Assembly: GCA_027075825.1 (NCBI GenBank)
Contig: JALSZZ010000427.1
Coordinates: 1 to 6,642, forward strand
Direction: 5' to 3'
Source of the DNA: Mariprofundaceae bacterium
Lineage (GTDB): Bacteria > Pseudomonadota > Zetaproteobacteria > Mariprofundales > Mariprofundaceae
DNA length: 6,642 nt
In this document: positions 1 through 5,433 of the stretch, in pieces
Layout of the letters: the number at the start of each line of letters is the position of its first letter
Position numbering within the stretch: the stretch's first letter is position 1
Made by a program: the position numbers and the translations under genes
Notes under the pieces: model-generated
What the model was told of the DNA's origin: nothing
Database searches by the model: none
The model's input: the letters and a program-made list of their open reading frames with translations, nothing else

Positions 1-122
1 TCAAATATACGACCTGTTGGCGGCGAATAGCAGCGCTATTTAACAAAAACAGGGCGAAAATTTGGCCAATATCCGCTTTTTCGTAGTAGATTGATCAAAG
101 TCCGGCAGACTCCTGGGGGAAG
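1..122 (+). repeat. Direct repeat copy 1 (transposase 5' region)
   Basis: This stretch aligns with 5451-5572 at roughly four-fifths identity by eye, with small indels. Shared blocks include TCAAATATAC, GCGAATAGCAGC, AACAAAAACAGGGCGAA and TGGCCAATATCCG. Both copies lie on the same strand and both correspond to the transposase region around the first catalytic Asp. The left limit is unknown because the window starts here. Confidence 0.85.
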
Positions 123-939
123 CAAAAACAAGAACCGCCGGGATGTGGAATTATCGCCGTATTTACATTTTGTTAAAGGAGTTTTATCCAGGGTCTTGCA
201 TACGGTAAAAGCAACATGCCAGCCGCGTTATCTCGTCTTTGACGGTGAGTTAGGCAACAACTTTGGTGTTCGGATGGCTGCGGATATTGGGTTGCATCTC
301 ATTTCCAGATTGCGCCGTGACGCGGAGTTATATTTTCCATGGGAAGGGGCGTATTGTGGACGTGGTCGCCGTCGTTTGTACGGCGAACGTTTGCGACCGG
401 AAAACATTCCCGGGCGCTACCTTGTTGATTGCCAGGAAGAAGACGGTATCCGTACTGAGTACTTTCAGATTCTGCAGGTACGCCACAAAAGATTCGCTGA
501 CCCGCTCAACGTGGTGATAATTCGCAAAACGATGCTGGACAGTGGCAGGGTCGGACATGTCATTTTGTTTTCATCAGATCAGGAACTGGCATGGGACAAG
601 CTGGTGGACTACTACAACCTGCGCTTTCAGATCGAGTTTGATTTTCGCGATGGCAAGCAGTATTGGGGACTGGAAGACTTTATGGTAATTCGTGAGCAAC
701 GGGTTCGCAACAGCGCCAGTTTTGCCTTTTTTATGGTGAATGTCAGTCGTACTCTGATTGCGAAAAATGGTGGCGCGACCGGCCAGAGCGTGCACGATCT
801 TAAAGTCTGGTTTTTGGCGCGGAAACAGGTGATCCAGGTGATTGAGGCTTTAAAATTATGTGAGCGAAACCCCAAAGATATTTTTATTCAGCAGATTATC
901 GACAAAATATCGGCAAAAATTAGCATCAACAGCGCCTGA
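1..939 (+). pseudogene. IS4-superfamily transposase, frameshifted and 5'-incomplete
   Basis: This is a DDE transposase gene, open at the left edge. From about 112 to 939 the frame is intact. It holds the second catalytic Asp in YLVFDGELGN (codon 51 counted from the TTG at 91) and the Y-(2)-R-(3)-E-(6)-K signature of the IS4 superfamily (YNLRFQIE...GK, codons 175-189), followed by WGLEDFM. Comparison with the second copy at 5434-5583 recovers the ancestral N-terminal frame: IYxLLAANSS, then TKTGRxxGQYPLF, then (V/A)VDxSK, then GGSKNKN. In this copy those blocks fall in different frames. There are two extra bases near 40, one extra T near 80, an in-frame TGA just after the first catalytic Asp codon (89-91), and a one-base loss near 112. 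The apparent TTG start at 91 is therefore probably not a real start, and the gene should be inactive. No terminal inverted repeat is visible. The subgroup within IS4/IS701/ISH3-like elements was not assigned. Confidence 0.8.
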
Positions 940-967
940 AAGAGGGGATTTTGGCGAAGGTATTGAT

Positions 968-1489
968 ATGAAAGTTTATTTTTCGCATGGAAAAGAAAGT
1001 GGCCCTTGGGGAAATAAGATAAAAAGGCTCGCAAATGTAGCTAAAGCGCAAGGTTACAGCGTTGATAGCATTGACTATTCAGATATCCTGGATCCAGATC
1101 TTAGAGTTGAACGTTTAATAAGCGTATTAAAAGACGTACAAGATGATTTCTTACTTGTTGGATCAAGTATGGGAGGCTACGTTTCTTTAGTTGCCTCAGA
1201 GCAAGTTAATGCGAAAGGAGTTTTTTTATTAGCACCAGCTTTATTTATGCAAGGGTATAAAAAGCAAACTTATAGTAATAAAACTAATGTAGAAATTGTT
1301 CACGGTTGGTCCGATGACATAATCCCACCAGAAAACTCAATAAAATTTGCAAAAAATATTGACTGTTCATTGCATTTAATTTCCGGAGATCATCGGTTGA
1401 ACTCTTCCATAGAGGTTGTTGAAAAACTGTTTTCACAGTTTCTCACTTCTCAGGCACATAACAAAGCATTGCAGCGGACAAGCTGCTGA
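968..1489 (+). CDS. Alpha/beta hydrolase, gene-cassette type
   Basis: The product is a 173-residue cytosolic hydrolase of the small alpha/beta-hydrolase type (YqiA/RBBP9-like size). The nucleophile elbow GSSMGG places Ser67 as nucleophile. HGWSDD (112-117) supplies the acidic residue and GDH (140-142) the histidine. The N-terminal FSHGKESGPWG resembles the oxyanion-loop region of this fold. The ATG at 968 is preferred to the in-frame upstream start at 860: GAAGG lies 7 bases before it, and the extra upstream residues would come from the overlapping transposase gene. The gene begins only 28 bases after the transposase stop. The coding sequence is visibly richer in A+T than its neighbours, a sign of transfer. 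The last residues, NKALQRTS, are read from the attC-like site, a hallmark of integron cassette proteins. The substrate is unknown. It may be expressed by read-through from the IS, since no clear promoter of its own is visible. Confidence 0.85.
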   Translation: MKVYFSHGKESGPWGNKIKRLANVAKAQGYSVDSIDYSDILDPDLRVERLISVLKDVQDDFLLVGSSMGGYVSLVASEQVNAKGVFLLAPALFMQGYKKQTYSNKTNVEIVHGWSDDIIPPENSIKFAKNIDCSLHLISGDHRLNSSIEVVEKLFSQFLTSQAHNKALQRTSC

Positions 1490-1505
1490 ATGCGGTGTTA
1501 TGCCT
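1453..1505 (+). other. attC-like integron recombination site
   Basis: This is an imperfect inverted repeat overlapping the 3' end of the hydrolase gene. The outer arms are GGCA(CA)TAAC at 1453-1462 and GTTATGCC at 1497-1504, matching R'' and R' core boxes. The inner arms GCATTG-CAGC (about 1466-1474) and GCTGCTGAATGC (1482-1493) pair with unpaired extra bases, as in L''/L' boxes with extrahelical bases. GGACAA forms the loop. The total of about 52 bases is at the short end for attC. The position straight after a small ORF, and the orientation with R' distal, are those of a cassette. The predicted cassette boundary is between G1497 and T1498. Confidence 0.75.
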
Positions 1506-1614
1506 TAAGTGGCGGTGGCAAAATAGGAATTGCATTTCTCCCTTGTTTTTTCGGATACTGCCCCCATTTTTATCTGGCGGTAATGTTGCCGTGAACAACG
1601 AAGAGGCGATTGTT

Positions 1615-1725
1615 ATGAGCGAAACCATTTTGGGAACAGCAAGAGAAGCGTTTGAGAACCACAGATATTCTCAACTCGAAGAAAAATATGGAAAAGACGG
1701 AGCGGAGGCAATTATTAGACTATAG
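1615..1725 (+). CDS. Small hypothetical protein, possibly amber-truncated
   Basis: This is a 36-codon ORF starting MSETILGTAREAF and rich in charged residues (Glu, Lys, Arg). AGAGG lies about 8 bases before the ATG as a plausible ribosome-binding site. I do not recognise the product. It lies just beyond the attC-like site, so it could belong to the next cassette, but no second attC follows. The frame ends at TAG (1723-1725). If that codon is read through, the frame stays open to 1830 with plausible protein-like sequence (FEERGIDIAEFRTYRKVV), so the ORF may be a longer gene broken by one nonsense change. The read-through end overlaps the HAD remnant in another frame. An in-frame GTG at 1591 is an alternative start. 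Confidence 0.3.
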   Translation: MSETILGTAREAFENHRYSQLEEKYGKDGAEAIIRL

Positions 1726-1786
1726 TTTGAAGAAAGAGGGATTGATATAGCAGAATTTCGCACTTACAGGAAAGTTGTAATGTCAT

Positions 1787-2144
1787 TCCCTGCTTCAACA
1801 AGGCTGGTGGCTGGGTATTGTCACGGGTAAATCCCGCGCCGGACTGGATCACCTGCTGGCGCACTTTCCCCTGAATGATTATTTTCTTACCACCCATACA
1901 GCTGACGAATGCCGCTCCAGGCCTCATTCGGAAATGGTTGAGCAGGCGCTTGCTGCTACCGACATGAGCACACAACAATGTCAGATGGAGGAGATTCCAC
2001 TTCGATATGAAGATGGCCGTTAATGCCGGTGTTACGGCCATTGGTGTCAGCTACGGTCATGCCTCAGCAGATCGCCTGTTTGCCGCCGGTGCCAGCCATG
2101 TTGCTAATGATTTTGATGAGCTAATGCACTTGTTGTTGCGCTGA
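1787..2144 (+). pseudogene. HAD-IA phosphatase (Gph-like), C-terminal remnant
   Basis: This is the 3' half of a haloacid-dehalogenase subfamily IA phosphatase gene of the phosphoglycolate-phosphatase type. From 1793 one frame reads LQQGWWLGIVTGKS (motif II region, Thr in VTGK), then TADECRSRPHSEM. The latter is the usual S-K-P-H-P-x-M segment with Arg where the motif III Lys is expected. The frame then breaks. Restoring one base in the codon after CQM (near 1987) and one in TTCGAT (near 2003) gives V-G-D-S-T-S-D-M-K-M-A. This is motif IV with its two Asp residues, and it continues into the last 45 codons (from 2007): NAGVTAIGVSYGHASADRLF. The N-terminal half, with the nucleophile motif DxDGT and the cap domain, is missing upstream of about 1787, where unrelated sequence begins. 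The gene is therefore truncated and doubly frameshifted. It ends 3 bases before the end of the convergent minus-strand gene. Confidence 0.8.
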
Positions 2145-2147
2145 GGC

Positions 2148-3725
2148 TCAAGCAGGCCTTCCTGCTGACAATTCATCCTCTGCCCGCTGATAATCAAAGG
2201 CCGTAATATTCCGCGTTTCACTGCTGAAGTTTGCGCCGATCAGCCAGATTTCCCCCTGACCAGCGTATTTGTCGGCATAGCCTTTGGCCTTGATCTGCGC
2301 CAGCGCATTACCCTCACCTTCCTGTTCCACCACCTTGAATTCGATAATGAAAATGCGCCCGTTCAGCTTCACCGTCATGTCGATGCGACCCTGACTGGTG
2401 GTATCCTCAGCGGTAACATCCAGCCCCAGGGCGACAAAGTAGCAATAGACGATGGAGCAATAATAGCCTTCGTAGCGTGCCAGCGGGTTATTGCGATACC
2501 AGTCGTGCGGAATGGAGGCGAAAAAGGCGTGGAATACTTGGCGCAAAGCCTGCATATCGGCAGCTTCCAGCGCCTGATACACCTCTCGCAGGCAACGCTC
2601 CTGCGCATCCGGTTTGTTGACCAGTTCATAGAGCATGATTTCGCTCAGGCTCATTTTGACTTCAAGGTTGGGGTAGCCCAGTTCATACACAATACGCGCG
2701 CCCAGCCTGCTTTTGCCGCAGATGGTCAGATACCCCGTCTGAAACAGCAACGCCTCCGTGGCAATCGTACGCACATCAAACCGTGATAACAATTCTTCCC
2801 CGGCAAACATTCGTTCCAGCGAAGGCAGATGTGCCTGCTTCTCCAGTAAGCTGCGAATCAGAAATGACGGGCTTCCCGTCTCAAACCAGTAAGCGCGAAA
2901 CTGACGGTTTTTCAGGTAGAGCAGTACGTCAAAGGGATTATACACCCGTTCGCCATCAAAACTGTAACCATTATACCATTCGCGCAGCATACCCTTGTCC
3001 ACGCCTTCCAGCCATTCGGCAAACACGTCATACAACTCCGGTTCGGTATAGCCGCACAGCGTGGCATATTGTGGTGTCAGGGTAATATCTTCCAGATTGT
3101 TCAGGCCGCTGAACAGCGATACCTTGGAGAACTTGCTGACACCGATGAGCAGGCAAAAGCGCACATATTGATCCGAGTCCTTGATGACGGAATAAAAACC
3201 TTTCAGACCATCGCGCACGGCAACCGCCACTTCATCACGCCCGGCTACCAGATTATCCAAAATGGGCTTGTCGTACTCGTCGATCAGCAGCACGACTTGT
3301 TGTTGAAAATGTGATTGTAACGCCAGAATAAGCTGGCGAAACTGCACACTGGCTGGTTCATCATCTTTTAGCGTGACGCTGTAACGTTCAGCCTGTTCCC
3401 GCAAGTTGGCACGCAAAATAGCTTCCAGCATATCGCGGCTATCGACCACACCGCCACCGAAACTGATATGGATAACAGGAAAAGACTGCGACCAGTTCCA
3501 CAGCGGTTCAATGGCCAGACCCTTGAATAATTCGCGTTCACCAGCAAAAAGCGAAGCCAGCGTGCTGATCAACAATGACTTGCCGAAGCGGCGAGGACGG
3601 GAAATAAAAAAATAATTACCGCTTTGCGTTAGCTGGTATAACAAAGCCGTTTTATCAACATAACAGCAATTATCCGTAATGATTTTTCGAAACGTCTGCA
3701 CGCCAATCGGTAATCGTTTTTTCAT
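2148..3725 (-). CDS. AAA-ATPase-like protein with PD-(D/E)XK nuclease domain
   Basis: The product is 525 residues and matches the widespread two-domain family of an AAA-ATPase-like domain followed by a PD-(D/E)XK_9 (DUF1703-type) domain. Visible motifs are the Walker A variant SRPRRFGKS (42-50), Walker B VVLLIDEYD (144-152), LIGVSKFSK (193-201), WYNGYSFDG (250-258), and a C-terminal nuclease-fold core with GRIDM (Asp449) and IIEFK (Glu462, Lys464). QIKAKGYADKY (478-488) lies in the conserved terminal helix. The catalytic-type residues are all present, so the gene looks intact. The ATG at 3725 is chosen because GGAG lies 8 bases upstream and the family typically starts close to the segment LPIGVQTFRKI. 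A start at 3770 is possible but has no support. The family's role is not established. It is often multicopy and accessory, and a defence or mobile-element role is only speculation. Confidence 0.9.
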   Translation of the reverse strand: MKKRLPIGVQTFRKIITDNCCYVDKTALLYQLTQSGNYFFISRPRRFGKSLLISTLASLFAGERELFKGLAIEPLWNWSQSFPVIHISFGGGVVDSRDMLEAILRANLREQAERYSVTLKDDEPASVQFRQLILALQSHFQQQVVLLIDEYDKPILDNLVAGRDEVAVAVRDGLKGFYSVIKDSDQYVRFCLLIGVSKFSKVSLFSGLNNLEDITLTPQYATLCGYTEPELYDVFAEWLEGVDKGMLREWYNGYSFDGERVYNPFDVLLYLKNRQFRAYWFETGSPSFLIRSLLEKQAHLPSLERMFAGEELLSRFDVRTIATEALLFQTGYLTICGKSRLGARIVYELGYPNLEVKMSLSEIMLYELVNKPDAQERCLREVYQALEAADMQALRQVFHAFFASIPHDWYRNNPLARYEGYYCSIVYCYFVALGLDVTAEDTTSQGRIDMTVKLNGRIFIIEFKVVEQEGEGNALAQIKAKGYADKYAGQGEIWLIGANFSSETRNITAFDYQRAEDELSAGRPA

Positions 3726-3768
3726 TCTGGTTGCTCCGTATTGTCGGAAATTCTGCATGACACAAGCC

Positions 3769-3796
3769 ATTATCTTTATCCCCCTGGCTATGGCAA
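3769..3796 (-). promoter_or_regulatory. Predicted sigma70 promoter of the AAA-ATPase-like gene
   Basis: On the minus strand, TTGCCA (3796-3791) is followed after 16 bases by GATAAT (3774-3769); each matches the consensus at five of six positions. The predicted transcript would start near 3762, giving a leader of about 37 bases that carries the GGAG ribosome-binding site before the ATG at 3725. Confidence 0.45.
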
Positions 3797-3797
3797 G

Positions 3798-4383
3798 TGG
3801 TATTTGCTTGTCTGTCTCCTGTTGTTCTGCAAGGCGAAAGCGAGCAGTTTACGCTTTCGTGGTGAGCACCTCAACGCCGCAGGCGGGAAAGGGTGTAACC
3901 AAAAGCACCGTGTTAATGACCAACAATTATCTCACCGGGGATCATACAGGGATGGGAAGGGGCACAATTGCACGCTGATCAACATATCAAGGCCATCGAT
4001 CTGATTGTTTTTGCTGGTCACCCGACACCCGGGTTCGCGGCCTGGAAATCGCTCCTGCGGTGCGTGTGATTCCCCTTGCAGGATAAGTCTTTGACCCCGA
4101 ACCACTGCGCCCGGGAAATTTAACCACCCTTTTACTTTCGATGCATTACAGGATTTGGAGGTAGCTTTTTATTTTTCACAGGGAGAAGTTTGGCGATGAG
4201 CTATGAGTATGCCCGGTTTTACAGCGTCATACCGGCCTGACCCGGTATCCCAGGTGTGATGAATGTCGGTTATACGGACGGGATGTCAGGTTGGATATCC
4301 ACCAAAAAGCTATTGTGGATGTGCTACTCCAACGTTGGTGGTAGTCAGATATGAATATGGTGTATGGCCAGAGAAGACGCAAT
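3798..4383. other. Gene-poor interval with degenerate sequence
   Basis: Nothing intact is coded here. Besides the MgsA-like remnant there is a perfect 8-base hairpin (CGAAAGCG at 3835-3842 with CGCTTTCG at 3852-3859) that lacks a T-run. A 6-base hairpin TACCGG/CCGGTA lies at 4230-4247. Short open stretches at 4207-4341 and 4263-4382 (+) have no convincing start, ribosome-binding site or recognised family. The interval reads as a graveyard between two minus-strand transcription units. Confidence 0.6.
3960..4105 (+). pseudogene. mgsA: Methylglyoxal synthase (MgsA-like) remnant
   Basis: Methylglyoxal synthase converts dihydroxyacetone phosphate to methylglyoxal. Here decayed blocks line up with it in order. 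GAQLHADQHIKA (about 3962-3997) matches the conserved SGPLGGDQQIGA block, keeping the Asp-Gln pair. IDLIVF (3995-4012) matches the IDLLIFF strand, and a nearby TGCTGG retains Cys-Trp where FW of FFWDP is expected. In a shifted frame, DTRVRGLEIAPAV and then IPLA (about 4024-4080) match DPDVKALLRIAVVWNIPLA. About six codons are missing between the first two blocks, and at least one frameshift separates the others. The TGTTG phosphate-binding motif and the N-terminus cannot be traced with confidence further left, though short echoes occur at 3868-3890 and 3931-3950. The assignment was made by eye from family knowledge, so it is moderate. The gene is certainly not functional as written. Confidence 0.5.
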
Positions 4384-4414
4384 AAAAAAAGGCATTCTCC
4401 CGAAGGAGAATGCC
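4384..4414 (-). terminator. Rho-independent terminator with UUCG loop
   Basis: On the minus strand a perfect 10-base stem GGCATTCTCC/GGAGAATGCC (4391-4400 and 4405-4414) closes a TTCG tetraloop and is followed directly by seven T residues (4390-4384). It lies 22 bases after the stop codon of the secreted repeat protein gene and faces the correct way to end its transcript. The plus-strand reading lacks a T-run. Confidence 0.93.
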
Positions 4415-4436
4415 CATTATGTGATAAAAAACCGAC

Positions 4437-5198
4437 TTACTGACCGTTGATTTCGCGGAATGAGCCGCCAACAGAACTACCACCGGCTGCACTCGTGTTG
4501 GGAACCAGTGTCAATGCTGCACCCGTGCCTGAAGTTGCAGTGCCAGGGCCTGCGCTGTCATACAGCATTCCGGAGCTACCATCAATACAGGTACAGGCTA
4601 CGCCATTATTGCTGGTAGTTGTGTTGTCATCGGATGTATCGCTGTCTTCAGACTTGCTCTTATCGCCGGACTTGTCGCCATCTTCAGACTTACTCTTGTC
4701 GCCATCCTCGGACTTGCTCTTGTCGCCGGACTTGCTCTTGTCACCATCCTCGGACTTGCTCTTGTCACCATCCTCGGACTTGCTCTTGTCGCCGTCTTCA
4801 GATTTGCTCTTGTCACTGGCTGTTGATGAAGTTGTTGTGCTGCTTACACATGCGTCATTGCAAACACAAACAATGCCAGCAGGATAGTCGCAGGACGAAG
4901 CGCTGCTGGTATCATCAGACTTGTCAGAAGATTTGTCCTTATCCGAGGATTTATCGCCAGACTTATCTTTGTCAGAGTTGCTATCTGAACAAGCGCCTTC
5001 CGTGTCTCCATGTGCATAATGAGCAGCCAAAAGAGACTCGTTAGCAACGGTAATGGTTACTGTTCCGGTTCCCCCATCAGCACTGTTATGGTGGCAAATC
5101 GTTGTTTTCTTAGATTTTGCCTGAGCCGGAGCTATGTTAAGCCCCACGACAAGAAATAAGGAAACAACCACCGAGATGATTGATGTTGCAATTCGCAT
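4437..5198 (-). CDS. Secreted Cys-containing protein with Asp/Lys/Ser repeats
   Basis: The product is 253 residues. A signal peptide spans 1-27: MRIAT, a hydrophobic core, then APAQA with predicted cleavage after Ala27. Residues 30-70 form a small module, KTTICHHNS...TVTITVANESLLAAHYAHGD...GAC. It fits a recurring secreted-protein pattern, (V/T)x(I/L)CH...ITV...AHxxHGDxxGxC, of unknown function. Residues 71-97 are an SDK-rich linker. CDYPAGIVCVCNDAC (103-117) and ACTC (201-204) bring the mature protein to eight cysteines, suggesting disulfides or metal binding. Residues 129-185 are tandem EDGDKSKS-type octads. The tail is Gly/Ser/Thr-rich. No lipobox, sortase signal or C-terminal membrane anchor is seen, so it is probably released or periplasmic. 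AGGAGGA sits 8 bases before the ATG, an excellent start. It has its own promoter and terminator, so it is monocistronic. The function is not known. Confidence 0.88.
   Translation of the reverse strand: MRIATSIISVVVSLFLVVGLNIAPAQAKSKKTTICHHNSADGGTGTVTITVANESLLAAHYAHGDTEGACSDSNSDKDKSGDKSSDKDKSSDKSDDTSSASSCDYPAGIVCVCNDACVSSTTTSSTASDKSKSEDGDKSKSEDGDKSKSEDGDKSKSGDKSKSEDGDKSKSEDGDKSGDKSKSEDSDTSDDNTTTSNNGVACTCIDGSSGMLYDSAGPGTATSGTGAALTLVPNTSAAGGSSVGGSFREINGQ
4644..4814 (-). repeat. In-frame 24-bp tandem repeats (EDGDKSKS octads)
   Basis: This is a coding minisatellite within the secreted protein gene. The 24-base unit encodes E-D-G-D-K-S-K-S. There are about four full units plus partial ones (GDKSKS, EDGDKS). 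Units differ mainly at silent positions (for example GCC/ACC and CTCG/TTCA on the plus strand). All length changes are multiples of three, so the frame is kept. Such arrays expand and contract by slippage or unequal exchange. Confidence 0.9.
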
Positions 5199-5206
5199 TC
5201 TTACGT

Positions 5207-5213
5207 TCCTCCT
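5207..5213 (-). promoter_or_regulatory. Strong Shine-Dalgarno of the secreted protein gene
   Basis: AGGAGGA on the minus strand ends 8 bases before the ATG at 5198. It is a near-perfect anti-16S complement and fixes the start codon. Confidence 0.85.
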
Positions 5214-5241
5214 AAGTAGTTATTACAATTGGTCGAGCGGC

Positions 5242-5271
5242 AGTGTAGAAACTATTCACTCCTGCTGTCAA
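5242..5271 (-). promoter_or_regulatory. Predicted sigma70 promoter of the secreted protein gene
   Basis: A perfect -35 box TTGACA (5271-5266, minus strand) is followed after 18 bases by TACACT (5247-5242), which matches the -10 consensus at four of six positions. Transcription would start near 5235, giving a leader of about 36 bases to the ATG. A second possible -10, TATCAT (5306-5301), lies nearer the CRP-like site. Confidence 0.55.
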
Positions 5272-5324
5272 GGAATAACCCCGGACAACCTGCCCCAACT
5301 ATGATAAACCGGGAAGTCGCTGAC

Positions 5325-5340
5325 TGTGATTCAAATCACA
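5325..5340. promoter_or_regulatory. CRP-type operator palindrome
   Basis: TGTGATTCAAATCACA contains both consensus half-sites TGTGA and TCACA with the exact 6-base spacer of CRP/Vfr-type sites. It lies upstream of the secreted protein gene, centred about 97 bases before the predicted start of the TTGACA promoter. It is about 39-41 bases before a start predicted from the alternative -10 boxes around 5298-5306, which would suit class II activation. It lies outside the IS remnant. Binding is inferred from the motif alone. Confidence 0.6.
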
Positions 5341-5433
5341 ATATTTGTTGACTGTAGTGACCAATACTCCGCCTGAATTCACCTCACAAATGCAATTATC
5401 CAGAAATCTGTCGAACGTTGGCAATCGTCATGA

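Noticed and set aside
860..967. In-frame N-terminal extension of the hydrolase from an ATG at 860
   Set aside because: It overlaps the transposase coding sequence in another frame, adds residues unlike a hydrolase N-terminus, and the ATG at 968 has a well-placed GAAGG.
2151..2166. Inverted repeat AGCAGG-CCTT-CCTGCT as a terminator between convergent genes
   Set aside because: It lies within the last codons of the minus-strand gene, the stem is short, and there is no T-run on either strand.
2505..3314. Plus-strand ORFs opposite the ATPase-like gene
   Set aside because: They are shadows of a strongly supported minus-strand gene with conserved motifs throughout.
3726..3770. Longer start for the AAA-ATPase-like gene at 3770
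   Set aside because: The extra 15 residues overlap the predicted -10 region and have no ribosome-binding site. The ATG at 3725 has GGAG at the right distance.
3835..3859. Hairpin CGAAAGCG/CGCTTTCG as a terminator or small RNA
   Set aside because: The stem is perfect but only 8 bases long, with a 9-base loop, no T-run and no promoter evidence.
3679..4004. Two overlapping plus-strand ORFs of 99 and 87 codons
   Set aside because: They begin inside or next to the start of the minus-strand ATPase gene, have no ribosome-binding site, and their 3' parts cross the MgsA-like remnant in mixed frames.
4263..4385. 40-codon plus-strand ORF starting MSVIRTGCQ
   Set aside because: It has only a weak AGG upstream and no recognisable family, and it overlaps another equally open frame.
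4644..4814. CRISPR-like array of short repeats
   Set aside because: The repeats are contiguous 24-base coding units without unique spacers and keep the reading frame of a protein.
4447..4887. Plus-strand 146-codon ORF rich in Leu/Ser/Pro repeats
   Set aside because: It is the antisense shadow of the tandem-repeat gene, with no ribosome-binding site. The minus-strand gene has a signal peptide, promoter, ribosome-binding site and terminator.
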